64,000 nt of DNA from Lysinibacillus antri (lineage in GTDB: Bacteria > Bacillota > Bacilli > Bacillales_A > Planococcaceae). Of this stretch, positions 8,708 to 18,005 are shown piece by piece. The notes below the pieces were generated by a model. It did no database searches and was not told where the DNA came from. It saw only the letters and a program-made list of their open reading frames with translations. Made by a program: the position numbers and the translations under genes. Position 1 is the stretch's first letter. Every line of letters begins with the position of its first letter. The stretch is taken from contig NZ_RYYR01000015.1 of assembly GCF_003977595.1 (NCBI RefSeq), positions 1 through 64,000 of the forward strand, in the 5' to 3' direction.

Positions 8708-9425
8708 ATTCGAAGTTTTCCCAGCTTTCATGTGGCCACCATTCATCATTCCGAATGACCCAGGTGGCGTTACCGTAATTAAAACATTAATAAACGGACT
8801 AATTAGTGGCCAATTATTAGAAGCGACTGGTTCATCTGTCGTTCGATTATTAATAGGTTTTGTAATTGCAGTCATTATTGGACTTGTACTTGGATTCTTA
8901 ATCTATAAATACAAAATTATTGATGATACACTTGGCTTTTTCGTAACTACTTTACAAGCAATCCCAAATATCGTTTGGATGCCACTTGCAATTCTTTGGT
9001 TTGGTCTTGGGGTTGGCTCAGTAATCTTTATCGTAATTTTAGGAGCCGCTTTATCCATTACGATTACATCTAGTACCGCTTTTAAAAGTGTCTCTCCCCT
9101 ACTCATTCGTGTAGCAAAAACAATGGGCTCATCTGGGTTCCATCTTTTCCGTACTGTTATTTTCAAGGCAACAGTACCTCAACTGATAGCGGGACTTCGT
9201 TTAGCATGGGCTCTTGCATGGCGCGCAGTACTTGCAGGGGAATTACTAGGTGGAAGCGGCGGACTTGGAACACTTCTTGATTTAGGTCGTTCCATCCAAG
9301 CTATGGATTTAATCTTTAGTATTATGATCATTATTGGAGTAATTGGCTCCTTTATCGATAACTTTATTTTTGTACGTTTAGAACGTTACGTGTTTAGAAA
9401 ATATGGCATACAAACAACACATTAG
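8640..9425 (+). CDS. ABC importer permease, SsuC/TauC type
   Basis: This 261-residue inner-membrane permease has about six transmembrane helices and the ATPase-coupling EAA-like loop (AKTMGSSGFHLFRTVIFKATVPQ, about 160-182), with the C-terminal segment GLRLAWALAWRAVLAGELLG typical of the nitrate/taurine/sulfonate permease subfamily. The start is GTG at 8640 with a strong RBS (AAGGAGGAA) inside the end of the ATPase gene. The 68-bp overlap implies translational coupling. Confidence 0.9.
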   Translation: MTTLLRRIAFVTILIIIWEAISKFEVFPAFMWPPFIIPNDPGGVTVIKTLINGLISGQLLEATGSSVVRLLIGFVIAVIIGLVLGFLIYKYKIIDDTLGFFVTTLQAIPNIVWMPLAILWFGLGVGSVIFIVILGAALSITITSSTAFKSVSPLLIRVAKTMGSSGFHLFRTVIFKATVPQLIAGLRLAWALAWRAVLAGELLGGSGGLGTLLDLGRSIQAMDLIFSIMIIIGVIGSFIDNFIFVRLERYVFRKYGIQTTH

Positions 9426-9436
9426 GAGATGAAAAA

Positions 9437-10459
9437 ATGAAAAAGAATAAGTTTTTATTAGTAGCACTATTAACCCTTGTGATCGGAGTACTTGCGGCAT
9501 GTGGGAATAGCGAAAAAGAGTCTGAATCGAGTGCTGAAAAAGATTCGGCGACAGAAGTACGTATTGGTTACTTCCCAAATATGACGCATATCGCTTCAAT
9601 CGTTGCACTTGAAAAAGGTTTCTATCAAGAACAATTAGGTGAAGGCATCACAATTGAAACAAAGACATTTAGTGATGGTTCTGCATTTATGGAAGCTATG
9701 TCAACAAATGCAATTGACTTAGGTACAGTTGGTCCTACACCGGCTTTAAATACATTTGTTAAAAATCCACAGCACGAAATTATCGCTGGTGCTGTTAATG
9801 GTGGTGCTGTTCTTGTTGTAGGTGCTGATTCAGGTATTAATAGCGTTAAAGATTTAGCTGGTAAAACAGTGGCAGTTCCAACATTCGGTAGTACACAAGA
9901 TGTTGGCTTAATGAAATCTCTACAAGATGCTGGTTTAAAAGTAAAATCTAGTGGTGGCGATGTTAACACAATTAAACAAGCTCCTGCTGACACAGCTGCT
10001 TTAATGTTAAAAGGTGAGATTGATGCTGCCGCAACTCAAGAGCCTTGGGGAGTAAACATCGAAACAAATGCCAATGCAAAATTATTATTAGATCAAAATG
10101 AATTTGCTTGGGGTAGTGAATCTACAAATACAGTTGTAACTGCTAGAAAAGAATTTACATCAAACAATCCAGAATTAACGAAGAAAGCATTAAAAGCTCA
10201 TAAACAAGCTATTGATTTTATTAATGAAAATCCAGAAGAAGCAATCCAACTATTCCTTGACCACGTAAAAGGAATTACAGGTAAAGAGCTTTCAAAAGAA
10301 GAAGTAACAAAAGCGTTTGAGCGCTTAACTCCAACAACGGATATAAATGAAGATGTTTTAAAAGAAATGGCTACAATTTCTAAAGAAGCTGGTTATATTA
10401 CTTCAGATAACATTGATGGATTAGTGAATCTTTCTTATTTAGAAGCTGCTTCAAAATAA
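9437..10459 (+). CDS. ABC importer substrate-binding lipoprotein, NMT1/SsuA-like
   Basis: A 340-residue extracytoplasmic binding protein. Signal peptide with lipobox LAAC places the lipidated Cys at residue 21, followed by a Ser/Glu-rich linker. The body shows the NMT1/SsuA-type fold signatures: VRIGYFPNMTHIASIVALEKGFY near the N-terminus, DLGTVGPTPALNTF and the hinge region DLAGKTVAVPTFGSTQDV. It starts 11 bp after the permease with RBS AGGAG. Family members bind nitrate, sulfonates, taurine or pyrimidine precursors. The exact ligand cannot be read from the sequence; cysK downstream favours sulfur. Confidence 0.9.
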   Translation: MKKNKFLLVALLTLVIGVLAACGNSEKESESSAEKDSATEVRIGYFPNMTHIASIVALEKGFYQEQLGEGITIETKTFSDGSAFMEAMSTNAIDLGTVGPTPALNTFVKNPQHEIIAGAVNGGAVLVVGADSGINSVKDLAGKTVAVPTFGSTQDVGLMKSLQDAGLKVKSSGGDVNTIKQAPADTAALMLKGEIDAAATQEPWGVNIETNANAKLLLDQNEFAWGSESTNTVVTARKEFTSNNPELTKKALKAHKQAIDFINENPEEAIQLFLDHVKGITGKELSKEEVTKAFERLTPTTDINEDVLKEMATISKEAGYITSDNIDGLVNLSYLEAASK

Positions 10460-10504
10460 GAATCAATTATCTTGGATTAATTGATAGAAGTTTTTTATAC
10501 TAAT

Positions 10505-10663
10505 AAAGGGGATGTCCAGAAAGCACTACTCTTTCTGGACATCTATGCTTCTAATGATAAAATATCGCTAAAAAGCTTTGCTCCTGTGGTAGTAACAATA
10601 AATTGTCACTATCCTCGTCGCAAAGGAGACGTCCCAAAATAACTTTTCGGACGTCTCCTTTTC
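10505..10663 (+). repeat. 159-bp intergenic repeat with terminator hairpins, copy A
   Basis: The element begins with the hairpin GATGTCCAGAAAG...CTTTCTGGACATC and ends with GGAGACGTCC...GGACGTCTCC, joined by about 85 bp of conserved sequence containing TAACAATAAATTGTCA. A nearly identical copy is present in reverse orientation at 38664-38821. Here it lies between the binding-protein gene and cysK, so its hairpins probably reduce read-through between the two. No ORF is inside it. Confidence 0.85.
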
Positions 10664-10687
10664 TAAATTTTTAAAGAAGGTGTCTAC

Positions 10688-11611
10688 ATGAAACTGCATA
10701 ATTCAATTTTAGAATTAGTTGGAAATACTCCAATTTGTAAGTTAAATTCACTGCCTGCTAAAGATGGTGCAGAAGTTTTTATTAAACTCGAATCTTTTAA
10801 TCCTGGGGGGAGCGTTAAAGACCGCGCTGCACTGAACATGATTGAACAAGCTGAAAAAGAAGGCAAATTAATTCCTGGAGTAAGCACAGTAATCGAACCA
10901 ACTTCAGGAAACACAGGGATTGGGTTAGCCATGGTTTGCGCTGTAAAAGGATATCCTTGCATCATTACAATGCCTGATAACGCAACAAAAGAACGCGTCC
11001 AAATTATGAAAGCTTATGGCGCAGAAGTTCACCTAACACCTGCTACATTACGTATGCAAGGTTCTATTGATGAAGCAGTGCGGATTGCAGCGGATATTCC
11101 AAATAGTTTTATTCCTTTACAGTTTGATAATCCAGCAAATGCCGATGCACATCGAAAAACAACGGCTATTGAAATTTTAAATGCGTTTGATCATCAACTG
11201 GATGTATTAGTTTTAACAGCTGGAACTGGTGGTACGGTAACTGGAACAGGTGAAGAATTAAAGAAAGCTTTACCGAATTTAAAAATTTATGTTGTGGAAC
11301 CTGCTGGATCTCCTGTATTAGCAGGTGGAAATCCAGGACCACATAAAATCCCAGGTACAGGACCAGGGTTTATTCCAAAAATCTTAAATCGTGATGTTTT
11401 TGATGAAATTCTTCATATTCAAGATGAAGATGCGGAAACGACAGCAAGACAACTTGCCGCGCAAGAAGGGATATTAGTTGGTGCATCGGGTGCGGCCTCT
11501 GCATACTTTGCTATTCAATTAGCAAAGGAACTTCCTCCTACAGCCCGCGTGCTAAGCTTAGCACCGGATACAGGTGAACGTTATTTATCTTCAGATTTAT
11601 TTCCATATTAA
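10688..11611 (+). CDS. cysK: Cysteine synthase (O-acetylserine sulfhydrylase), CysK type
   Basis: This 307-residue PLP enzyme joins sulfide to O-acetylserine to form L-cysteine. Visible features are LVGNTPICKLN, the Schiff-base lysine K44 in GGSVKDRAA, the substrate loop PTSGNTG (about 71-77), the phosphate-binding GTGGTVTGTG (about 178-187) and the C-terminal APDTGERYLSSDLF typical of CysK. Start ATG with RBS GAAGG. It follows the ABC importer in the same direction but is separated by the 159-bp repeat, so it may be transcribed separately. Confidence 0.93.
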   Translation: MKLHNSILELVGNTPICKLNSLPAKDGAEVFIKLESFNPGGSVKDRAALNMIEQAEKEGKLIPGVSTVIEPTSGNTGIGLAMVCAVKGYPCIITMPDNATKERVQIMKAYGAEVHLTPATLRMQGSIDEAVRIAADIPNSFIPLQFDNPANADAHRKTTAIEILNAFDHQLDVLVLTAGTGGTVTGTGEELKKALPNLKIYVVEPAGSPVLAGGNPGPHKIPGTGPGFIPKILNRDVFDEILHIQDEDAETTARQLAAQEGILVGASGAASAYFAIQLAKELPPTARVLSLAPDTGERYLSSDLFPY

Positions 11612-11617
11612 AAATTT

Positions 11618-11655
11618 AAAGGGTAAGCCATTAAATCAGGCTCACCCTTTTTCTT
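11618..11655. terminator. Bidirectional terminator between cysK and permease gene
   Basis: Stem AAAGGGTAAGCC / GGCTCACCCTTT flanked by A and T runs between two convergent genes. Confidence 0.85.
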
Positions 11656-12540
11656 TTAATTTTTCATCTTTGGATCCAATGCATCACGTAACCCATCCCC
11701 CATTAAATTAAAACCAAGTACAGTTAACATAATCGCTATACCTGGGAATAAAATTGTCCACGGTGCCGTCATGATATGAATTCGCGCATCCGATAGCATT
11801 TTGCCCCATTCCGGTTGTGGCGCTGTTGCCCCTAGTCCTAGAAAACTTAAAGCGGCTGCTTCAATAATTGCTGTAGCGATTGCTAGCGTCCCTTGTACAA
11901 TAACTGGAGAAAGAGAATTCGGTAAAACATGCCTGAATAAAATACGGGCATCTTTCATACCAATCGCCCTAGCAGCCACAATATATTCTTCTTCCTTTAC
12001 GCTTAATACTTTCGAACGTATTAGCCTGCCAAAGTTCGGGATATTGATGATAGCAATTGCGATTAACGCATTTTGCAATGATGGTCCTAAAATGGATACA
12101 ATGGCAATAGCCAATAAAATACTCGGAAACGCCAACATAATATCAAATATGCGTGAAATAATTGTATCAATCCATCGTCCATAATACCCCGCTATCATAC
12201 CGAGGAAACTCCCTACTACAGCAGACAAAATAACCGATAAAAATCCTACTGCTAAAGAAATTCTAGCACCATGAACAATTCGCGAAAAAATATCTCGACC
12301 AAAATCATCTGTGCCAAACCAATATTCACTAGAAGGAGGCAATAGGCGAACGCTTAAGTTTTGATCGTTAATTCCTTGAGGTACAAATAAAGGACCAAAT
12401 ACAGCTAAAAAGACAAAAAATAGAACAATCGCTGCTCCTACTAGTGCCGCTTTGCTTTTTTTAAAGCTACGCCACGCCTCTTTCCATGGCCCAACTGCTT
12501 TAACTTCCTTTGCTGTCATTTCCATTGAATTTGAGACCAA
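11656..12540 (-). CDS. Peptide ABC transporter permease, OppC/DppC type
   Basis: A 294-residue permease with about six membrane helices, the OppC N-terminal region and the coupling loop (EEEYIVAARAIGMKDARILFRHVLPNSLSPVIV). It pairs with the OppB-type permease just upstream. The start is a TTG at 12540 with GGGGAGGAA about 8 nt before it; internal ATGs lack a good RBS. Gap to the upstream gene is 18 bp. Peptide, nickel or glutathione specificity cannot be read from this subunit. Confidence 0.9.
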   Translation of the reverse strand: MVSNSMEMTAKEVKAVGPWKEAWRSFKKSKAALVGAAIVLFFVFLAVFGPLFVPQGINDQNLSVRLLPPSSEYWFGTDDFGRDIFSRIVHGARISLAVGFLSVILSAVVGSFLGMIAGYYGRWIDTIISRIFDIMLAFPSILLAIAIVSILGPSLQNALIAIAIINIPNFGRLIRSKVLSVKEEEYIVAARAIGMKDARILFRHVLPNSLSPVIVQGTLAIATAIIEAAALSFLGLGATAPQPEWGKMLSDARIHIMTAPWTILFPGIAIMLTVLGFNLMGDGLRDALDPKMKN

Positions 12541-12558
12541 TTCTATTTCCTCCCCCTT

Positions 12559-13563
12559 CTAGTTATATTTAATCCGTTTATCAATGACTGTGTATAAAAT
12601 GTCCACTATGAGATTAATCATGACGAACAAAAATGCCACGATTAAAATACCGGATTGAATTACCGTGTAATCACGATACCCTATTGCTTCGTAAATGTAG
12701 CGTCCAATTCCTGGCCAACTAAAAATTGTTTCCGTTAAAATGGCGCCCCCTAATAATAAGCCCGTTTGCAAACCGATAATCGTTAAAATAGGAATTAATG
12801 CATTTTTTAAAGCATGCTTATAAATAACAACAATCATTTTTTGACCTTTTGCACGAGCAGTTCGAATAAAATCAGAACGCATTACTTCGAGCATAGAAGA
12901 ACGAGTCATCCTTGCAATAATGGCCATCGGAATCGTAGCAAGTGCGGCTCCAGGCAGAATCAAATGTTTAATTGTAACTAAAAACTGATCAAATCGACCA
13001 TGAATGAGTGTATCAATTAGATAAAAATGGGTTATAGCAGCGACAGGATCCCTCACTTCTTCTCGCCCTGAGGTAGGGAACCATCCTAAATTAATACTGA
13101 ACGCCCATTGTTCCATTAACCCTAACCAAAATACTGGCATCGATACACCAATTAAAGCCACAACCATCGCAATATAATCAAACCAAGAGTTTTGGAACCA
13201 AGCCGAGATAATTCCTGCGTTCATACCGATAATGACAGCAAGGAGCATGGCAAAAAACGCTAACTCGATTGTTGCAGCTAAATACGGCCAAACTTCTGTA
13301 GTAATTGGTTGTCTCGTGCGAAGCGATTCACCTAAATCCCCTGTCAACAAACCTTTTAAGTAATCGAAATACTGGATATACCACGGGTTATCTAGTCCAA
13401 GTTTTGTGCGCAATGCTGCAGTTGCTTCAGCCGTCGCTTGCTGTCCTAATATTACTTGAGCAGGGTCTCCAGGGATTGCACGGATAATTAAAAAGACGAT
13501 AAACGTCATCCCTAATAACACAGGTATTAAATGAAGAACTCGTTTGCCTATGTAGTGGAGCAT
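12559..13563 (-). CDS. Peptide ABC transporter permease, OppB/DppB type
   Basis: A 334-residue permease from the ATG at 13563 (MLHYIGKRVLHLIPVLLGMTFIVFLI). It has six membrane segments, the large periplasmic loop with NPWYIQYFDYLKGLLTGDLGES and the coupling motif SDFIRTARAKGQKMIVVIYKHALKNALIP. The upstream extension to 13644 has no RBS and runs into the 52-bp array. A 350-bp repeat array and a terminator separate it from the binding-protein gene, so oppBC may be expressed apart from oppDFA. Confidence 0.9.
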   Translation of the reverse strand: MLHYIGKRVLHLIPVLLGMTFIVFLIIRAIPGDPAQVILGQQATAEATAALRTKLGLDNPWYIQYFDYLKGLLTGDLGESLRTRQPITTEVWPYLAATIELAFFAMLLAVIIGMNAGIISAWFQNSWFDYIAMVVALIGVSMPVFWLGLMEQWAFSINLGWFPTSGREEVRDPVAAITHFYLIDTLIHGRFDQFLVTIKHLILPGAALATIPMAIIARMTRSSMLEVMRSDFIRTARAKGQKMIVVIYKHALKNALIPILTIIGLQTGLLLGGAILTETIFSWPGIGRYIYEAIGYRDYTVIQSGILIVAFLFVMINLIVDILYTVIDKRIKYN

Positions 13564-13627
13564 ATCTTCACCTCTTTCGTTAGAATAGCTAGATTTTTGT
13601 TTGAAACTCTGGGTTAAAGCCACGCTT

Positions 13628-13995
13628 GGTGCTATGAAGACCACTTTGATCAGTTTTTCACGTGGTTCGGGCTTTCATTGGCGTTATGAACACCCTTTCG
13701 ATCCGATTTCCATGCGATTTGGGCTTTCATCGGCTTTATGAACACCTCTTTGACCGGATTTCCATGCGGTTCGGGCTTTCATCGGCGCTATGAACACCCC
13801 TTTGACCGGATTTCCATGCGGTTCGGGCTTTCATCGGCGCTATGAACACCACTTCGACCGGATTTCCACGCAGTTTTGTCTTTCATCGGCGCTATGAACA
13901 CCACTTCGACTGGATTTCCACGCAGTTTTGTCCTTCATCGGCGCTATGAACACCACTTCGACTGGATTTCCACGCAGTTTTGTCTTTCATCGATA
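13628..13995 (-). repeat. Tandem array of a 52-bp unit (7 copies)
   Basis: The anchor word TTTCAT recurs at 13673, 13725, 13777, 13829, 13881, 13933 (as CTTCAT) and 13985, an exact 52-bp period. Each unit has the form TTTCATCGGCGCTATGAACACC, about 10 variable bases, GGATTTCCAYGCRGTT. Units grade from divergent on the left to nearly identical on the right. The period is not divisible by 3 and no RBS is present, so it is not coding. It follows the terminator of the binding-protein gene. A degenerate three-unit relative is at 59650-59765. Confidence 0.95.
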
Positions 13996-14030
13996 CTCTC
14001 GATACTACCTAAGTTGCATTTAATGGGGAT

Positions 14031-14058
14031 TAATAAAGGAGAGGCACATAACCTCCCC
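14031..14058 (-). terminator. Terminator after peptide-binding protein gene
   Basis: Minus strand stem GGGGAGG-TTATGTG-CCTCTCC (14038-14058, one G-T pair) followed by TTTATTA. It lies between the binding-protein gene and the 52-bp array. Confidence 0.7.
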
Positions 14059-14076
14059 CTCATTTAAACTGTTTAA

Positions 14077-15705
14077 TTATTGCATTGATACATTCACTAA
14101 GCTTTCAGAACCTGTTGGATGTGGTAAATAATCTGTTACCCCTTTTTTCGCTGCAAGTAATGGGATTGAATGCGCTAATGGTACCCATGGAGCGTCCTCA
14201 TGAATAATTACTTGAGCATCTTTGTATAATTGATTTCGTTTCTCTTCATCCACTTCTGATTGAGCTGCAATTAATAATTCATGGGCAGCGTCACTTGAGT
14301 AATATGAGTAGTTGTTACTTCCGATATTGTCTTTATCTAGTAATGTGTAGATGAAGTTATCGGCATCTCCGTTATCACCAGTCCAGCCTAATAAGAAGGC
14401 ATCTGCTTCCCCATTTTTCGCTTTTTCTAAATACGTTGCCCACTCGAATGTAACAATTTTAGATGGGATACCAACGTCTGCTAGATTTTTCTGAATTGCT
14501 TCAGCTACTTTTTGACCATCTGGCATATATGGACGTGGAACAGGCATTGCCCAAAGCTCGATTTCAGCACCATCATAACCCGCTTCAGCTAATAATTCTT
14601 TCGCTTTTTCAGGGTTGTACTCGTACCCAGCGATTTCATCATTGTATCCACTAATTGATGGAGGCATTGGGTTTACAGCCACTTCTGCACGCCCCTCAAA
14701 GAAGGCATCCACAATTGCTTGTTTATCAATTGCATAGTTTACAGCTTGACGAACTAATTTGTTGTCAAATGGCTTACGTGTTGATGTTAAACCTAAATAA
14801 CCAACATTCATTGATGGACGTTCAATTAATTGTAATTCTGCATTTCCTTCGATTGATGTAGCATCTGAAGGATTGATACCTTCTGCTAAATCGATTTCAC
14901 CCGTCATTAATGCATTTAAACGAGTAGAGTTATCAGGAATTGCGCGGAAAATAATTGTGTCTAGTTTTGGAAGACCTGCTTGCCAGTAGTTTTCATTTTT
15001 CTTAACTGTGATTGAATCGTTACGTTTCCATTCAACAAATACGAATGGACCTGTACCAACTGGGTTGTCACCAAATTTATCTCCCGCTGCTTCAAATGCT
15101 GTTGGTGAGGCAATACCAAATGGGCTCATCGCAATATTTTTTAAGAATGGTGCTTGTGGACGAGTTAATTCAAATACAACTGTTTTTTCATCCACAGCCG
15201 TAACTGTTTTAATGATATCTTGGCCTTCTGCTTTAAACATAGAGTTGAAATAATAGAACTGTTCTTCTGTTCCCGCTTTCCAACGATCCACATTTTTCAC
15301 AACCGCTTCTGCATTAAAGTCCGTTCCATCATGGAATTTCACACCTTCTTGCAGGTGGAATGTATATGTTAAGCCATCTTCACTAACTTCCCATTCCTTT
15401 GCTAAACCTGGATTGATTGTTGTATCTTGTTCACCAAAATTCAGTAATGTTTCAAAGATGTTTTCCGTTACTTTAAACGATTCACCATCTGTAACGATTG
15501 CTGGGTCAAGAGAAACGGAATCTCCACCACGCCCAAATACTAAAACTTGAGGAACTGCTTCTTTTGTTGCTGTTTCTGTAGCTGGTTCGTCTGTTTTTTC
15601 TGTCGTTTCAGAACCCTCTTCATCTCCACCACTACATGCAGCTAATACAACCGATAGCATGAGTAGTAAAAACAACCCTAGTGACCATAACTTATTTTTC
15701 TTCAT
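14077..15705 (-). CDS. Peptide ABC transporter substrate-binding lipoprotein (SBP family 5)
   Basis: A 542-residue extracytoplasmic solute-binding protein. Signal peptide and lipobox VLAAC (Cys about residue 24) are followed by a Glu/Thr-rich linker. Family-5 signatures are present: SLDPAIVTDGESFKVTENIFETLL, GLAKEWEVSEDGLTYTFHLQEGVKFHDG and the C-terminal APWVPLAHSIPL. It would deliver di- or oligopeptides to the OppB/OppC-type permeases. It sits downstream of both ATPase genes with RBS TGGGAGGG before the ATG. Ligand class (dipeptide versus oligopeptide) is undetermined. Confidence 0.93.
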   Translation of the reverse strand: MKKNKLWSLGLFLLLMLSVVLAACSGGDEEGSETTEKTDEPATETATKEAVPQVLVFGRGGDSVSLDPAIVTDGESFKVTENIFETLLNFGEQDTTINPGLAKEWEVSEDGLTYTFHLQEGVKFHDGTDFNAEAVVKNVDRWKAGTEEQFYYFNSMFKAEGQDIIKTVTAVDEKTVVFELTRPQAPFLKNIAMSPFGIASPTAFEAAGDKFGDNPVGTGPFVFVEWKRNDSITVKKNENYWQAGLPKLDTIIFRAIPDNSTRLNALMTGEIDLAEGINPSDATSIEGNAELQLIERPSMNVGYLGLTSTRKPFDNKLVRQAVNYAIDKQAIVDAFFEGRAEVAVNPMPPSISGYNDEIAGYEYNPEKAKELLAEAGYDGAEIELWAMPVPRPYMPDGQKVAEAIQKNLADVGIPSKIVTFEWATYLEKAKNGEADAFLLGWTGDNGDADNFIYTLLDKDNIGSNNYSYYSSDAAHELLIAAQSEVDEEKRNQLYKDAQVIIHEDAPWVPLAHSIPLLAAKKGVTDYLPHPTGSESLVNVSMQ

Positions 15706-15732
15706 CCATTACCCTCCCAAATTTCGAATGAT

Positions 15733-16716
15733 CTATGTCATTGTCGTTGTCTCATTCATTAAATGACACGCAACAGAATGACCTGGTTTAACAGTTACTA
15801 AATTGGGTACTTCCATTTTGCAAATTTCCGTTGCATAAGGGCATCGCAAATGGAATGTACATCCAGCTTCAGGGGTTGATGTGGCAATATCACCTGAAAT
15901 AATTAATTGTTCTCTTTCAAATGTTGGATCGGGAATCGGTACAGCAGATAGTAGCGCTTGTGTATAGGGATGCAGTGGCTCTTTGTAAAGCAATTCACTA
16001 TTTGCTATTTCTACTAATCTACCTAAATACATCACACCAACTCGATCACTAATATGTCGCACAACTCCTAAGTCATGGGCAATAAAAATGTAGGTTAGCT
16101 TTAAATCTTCTTGTAATCTTTGCATTAAGTTCAAAACTTGTGCTTGTATGGAAACATCCAAAGCCGATACAGGTTCATCTGCAATAATGAGCTTTGGATT
16201 GGTCATTAACGCACGAGCAATACCGATTCTTTGGCGCTGTCCTCCACTAAATTGGTGTGGGTACCGCCCCGCATGATAAGCACTTAACCCGACAATCTCT
16301 AAATACTCTTCTATTCTCTCTTTCCGTTCCTTGGCAGTACCAATTCCATGTACAATCAATGGTTCCTCTAAAATTTTTCTAACGGTATGCCTTGGATTTA
16401 ATGAAGCATACGGATCTTGAAAAACCATTTGGATATCTCTTCTTGTTTTTCGCAATTCGGTTTTAGATAGCGTAGAAAGCTCCACTCCATTAAATTGAAT
16501 TGTTCCATCTGTAGGTTCCAGTAATCGCATAATCATTCGACCAGTTGTGGATTTACCACATCCCGATTCGCCTACGATTCCGAGTGTCTCTCCCTCATAT
16601 ACTTCAAAGGAAACATCATCTACCGCTTTCACATAACTGATATTTCTTTTTAATGACCCTGTTTTTTTAGGAAAATGCTTTTTTAAATTATCGACTTTCA
16701 AGAGCACGTTCGACAT
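15733..16716 (-). CDS. Peptide ABC transporter ATPase, OppF/DppF type
   Basis: A 327-residue ATPase with Walker [11 protein letters not shown]-loop [11 protein letters not shown], signature [15 protein letters not shown], Walker [13 protein letters not shown] and a C-terminal oligopeptide-transporter extension that includes the cysteine-rich [14 protein letters not shown], typical of OppD/F pairs and able to hold an iron-sulfur cluster in some homologues. I take the ATG at 16716 because GGGAGGAATTG precedes it. It overlaps the OppD-type gene by 29 bp. Confidence 0.92.
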   Translation of the reverse strand: MSNVLLKVDNLKKHFPKKTGSLKRNISYVKAVDDVSFEVYEGETLGIVGESGCGKSTTGRMIMRLLEPTDGTIQFNGVELSTLSKTELRKTRRDIQMVFQDPYASLNPRHTVRKILEEPLIVHGIGTAKERKERIEEYLEIVGLSAYHAGRYPHQFSGGQRQRIGIARALMTNPKLIIADEPVSALDVSIQAQVLNLMQRLQEDLKLTYIFIAHDLGVVRHISDRVGVMYLGRLVEIANSELLYKEPLHPYTQALLSAVPIPDPTFEREQLIISGDIATSTPEAGCTFHLRCPYATEICKMEVPNLVTVKPGHSVACHLMNETTTMT

Positions 16717-17710
16717 GTTCAATTCCTCCCGTCTCTTGCAAGAAACATCTTGCTCGATGGTGTGCTGTGTCGCTTACTTCATAAAGTGGTGGGTTTTCTG
16801 TTACGCATCGATCTTGTGCAAATTCACAACGTGGTGCAAAACGACACCCTACTTTAATCGAACCAGGTTTTGGAACACTTCCTGGAATGGAATATAAATT
16901 TTCCTTTTTAAAACGCATATCAGGAACGGATTGTATTAATCCCTTTGTGTATGGATGCTGAGGGTTTTTAAATATTGTAGTTACAGGAGCTTCTTCAACA
17001 ATTTGACCTGAGTACATAACGATTACCCGTTCACAGGTCTCCGCAACAACGCCTAAGTCATGAGTAATGAGTAAAACAGCCGTTCTAAATTTTGTATTCA
17101 ACTCTTTCATTAGTTTTAATATTTGAGCTTGAATCGTAACATCCAAGGCTGTAGTCGGTTCGTCAGCAATTAATAGTTTAGGATTACAAAGTAGTGCCAT
17201 CGCGATCATGACACGCTGCCTCATACCACCTGATAATTGATGGGGGTAATCTTTCATTAATGCTTCGGCTCTAGGTAATCCAACCAACCGCATCATTTCA
17301 ACCGCACGAGCTTCTGCTTGCTTTTTTTTCCACCCCTTATTATGTATTAGGATCGCTTCAATAAGCTGATTACCAATCGTGTATAGGGGGTTCAATGAGG
17401 TCATTGGTTCCTGAAAGATCATGGCAACATCTCTTCCACGAATTTTACGCATTTGCTTCTCTGATAATTTCGTTAAATCTGTTCCATCTAGAATGATTTC
17501 ACCCGATGTAATCTTTCCAGGAGGGGATGGTACTAGCCCCATGATTGATAAAGAAGTGACACTTTTCCCGCAGCCAGATTCTCCAACAATCCCTAATATT
17601 TCGCCTTCTTTAATGTTAAAATTAATCCGGTCAACAGCTGGTATATTGCCATCCTCTGTAAAAAAGGTTGTTTCTAAATCTGTAACCTCTAGCAAAGTTT
17701 TCTGATCCAT
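16688..17710 (-). CDS. Peptide ABC transporter ATPase, OppD/DppD type
   Basis: A 340-residue ATPase, first gene of the set. Walker [15 protein letters not shown]-loop FQEPMTSLNPLYTIG, signature LSGGMRQRVMIAMAL, Walker B LLIADEPTTALD, then the C-terminal HPY domain with PHQL/HPYTKGLIQSVPD and CRFAPRCEFAQDRC. The start is the ATG at 17710 behind GGGGAGGGG. The 280 bp upstream must carry the operon promoter. Gene order D-F-A-(terminator, array)-B-C differs from the common A-B-C-D-F order. Confidence 0.92.
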   Translation of the reverse strand: MDQKTLLEVTDLETTFFTEDGNIPAVDRINFNIKEGEILGIVGESGCGKSVTSLSIMGLVPSPPGKITSGEIILDGTDLTKLSEKQMRKIRGRDVAMIFQEPMTSLNPLYTIGNQLIEAILIHNKGWKKKQAEARAVEMMRLVGLPRAEALMKDYPHQLSGGMRQRVMIAMALLCNPKLLIADEPTTALDVTIQAQILKLMKELNTKFRTAVLLITHDLGVVAETCERVIVMYSGQIVEEAPVTTIFKNPQHPYTKGLIQSVPDMRFKKENLYSIPGSVPKPGSIKVGCRFAPRCEFAQDRCVTENPPLYEVSDTAHHRARCFLQETGGIEHVERALESR

Positions 17711-17950
17711 CTTACCCCTCCCCAAACTTCAATATATTAAAAACTCAAAATATACTGAAAATTTACGTTATATTTACATTAATCTATTATTATTATGCTA
17801 AGATAACCTCACTTTGCTCAACAAAATCCGTTCGACAAAATTGTTTACCTTCAATGGTTCAACGCGTTAAATCGCTAACAAACAAAATATTAAATACTGG
17901 CAAATGTCGTTGGTACTAAAGGCTTAATTTGTAGTATTTTATTAAAAATA

Positions 17951-17994
17951 AAAAAGTTCAATGTATCAAAAATTGACACATTGAACTTTTTCTT
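17951..17994 (-). terminator. ygaD intrinsic terminator
   Basis: Nearly perfect stem AAAAAGTTCAATGT / ACATTGAACTTTTT with an A/T-rich loop, just 3' of ygaD. The symmetric A and T runs allow use in both directions. Confidence 0.85.
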
Positions 17995-18005
17995 GTCGAA
18001 CGTTT

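Noticed and set aside
13628-13995. 52-bp array as a CRISPR array
   Set aside because: Whole units are repeated; there are no unique spacers between identical repeats and no cas genes in the window.
13876-14067. 63-codon ORF across the 52-bp array
   Set aside because: The 52-bp unit is not a multiple of three, so the frame shifts at each unit; no RBS; it also runs into the oppA terminator on the other strand.
7102-17710. The 7-18 kb block as a genomic island
   Set aside because: It interrupts the B. subtilis-like yga order, but there is no integrase, direct repeats or tRNA at the borders and the base composition looks like the rest; it may simply be a lineage difference.
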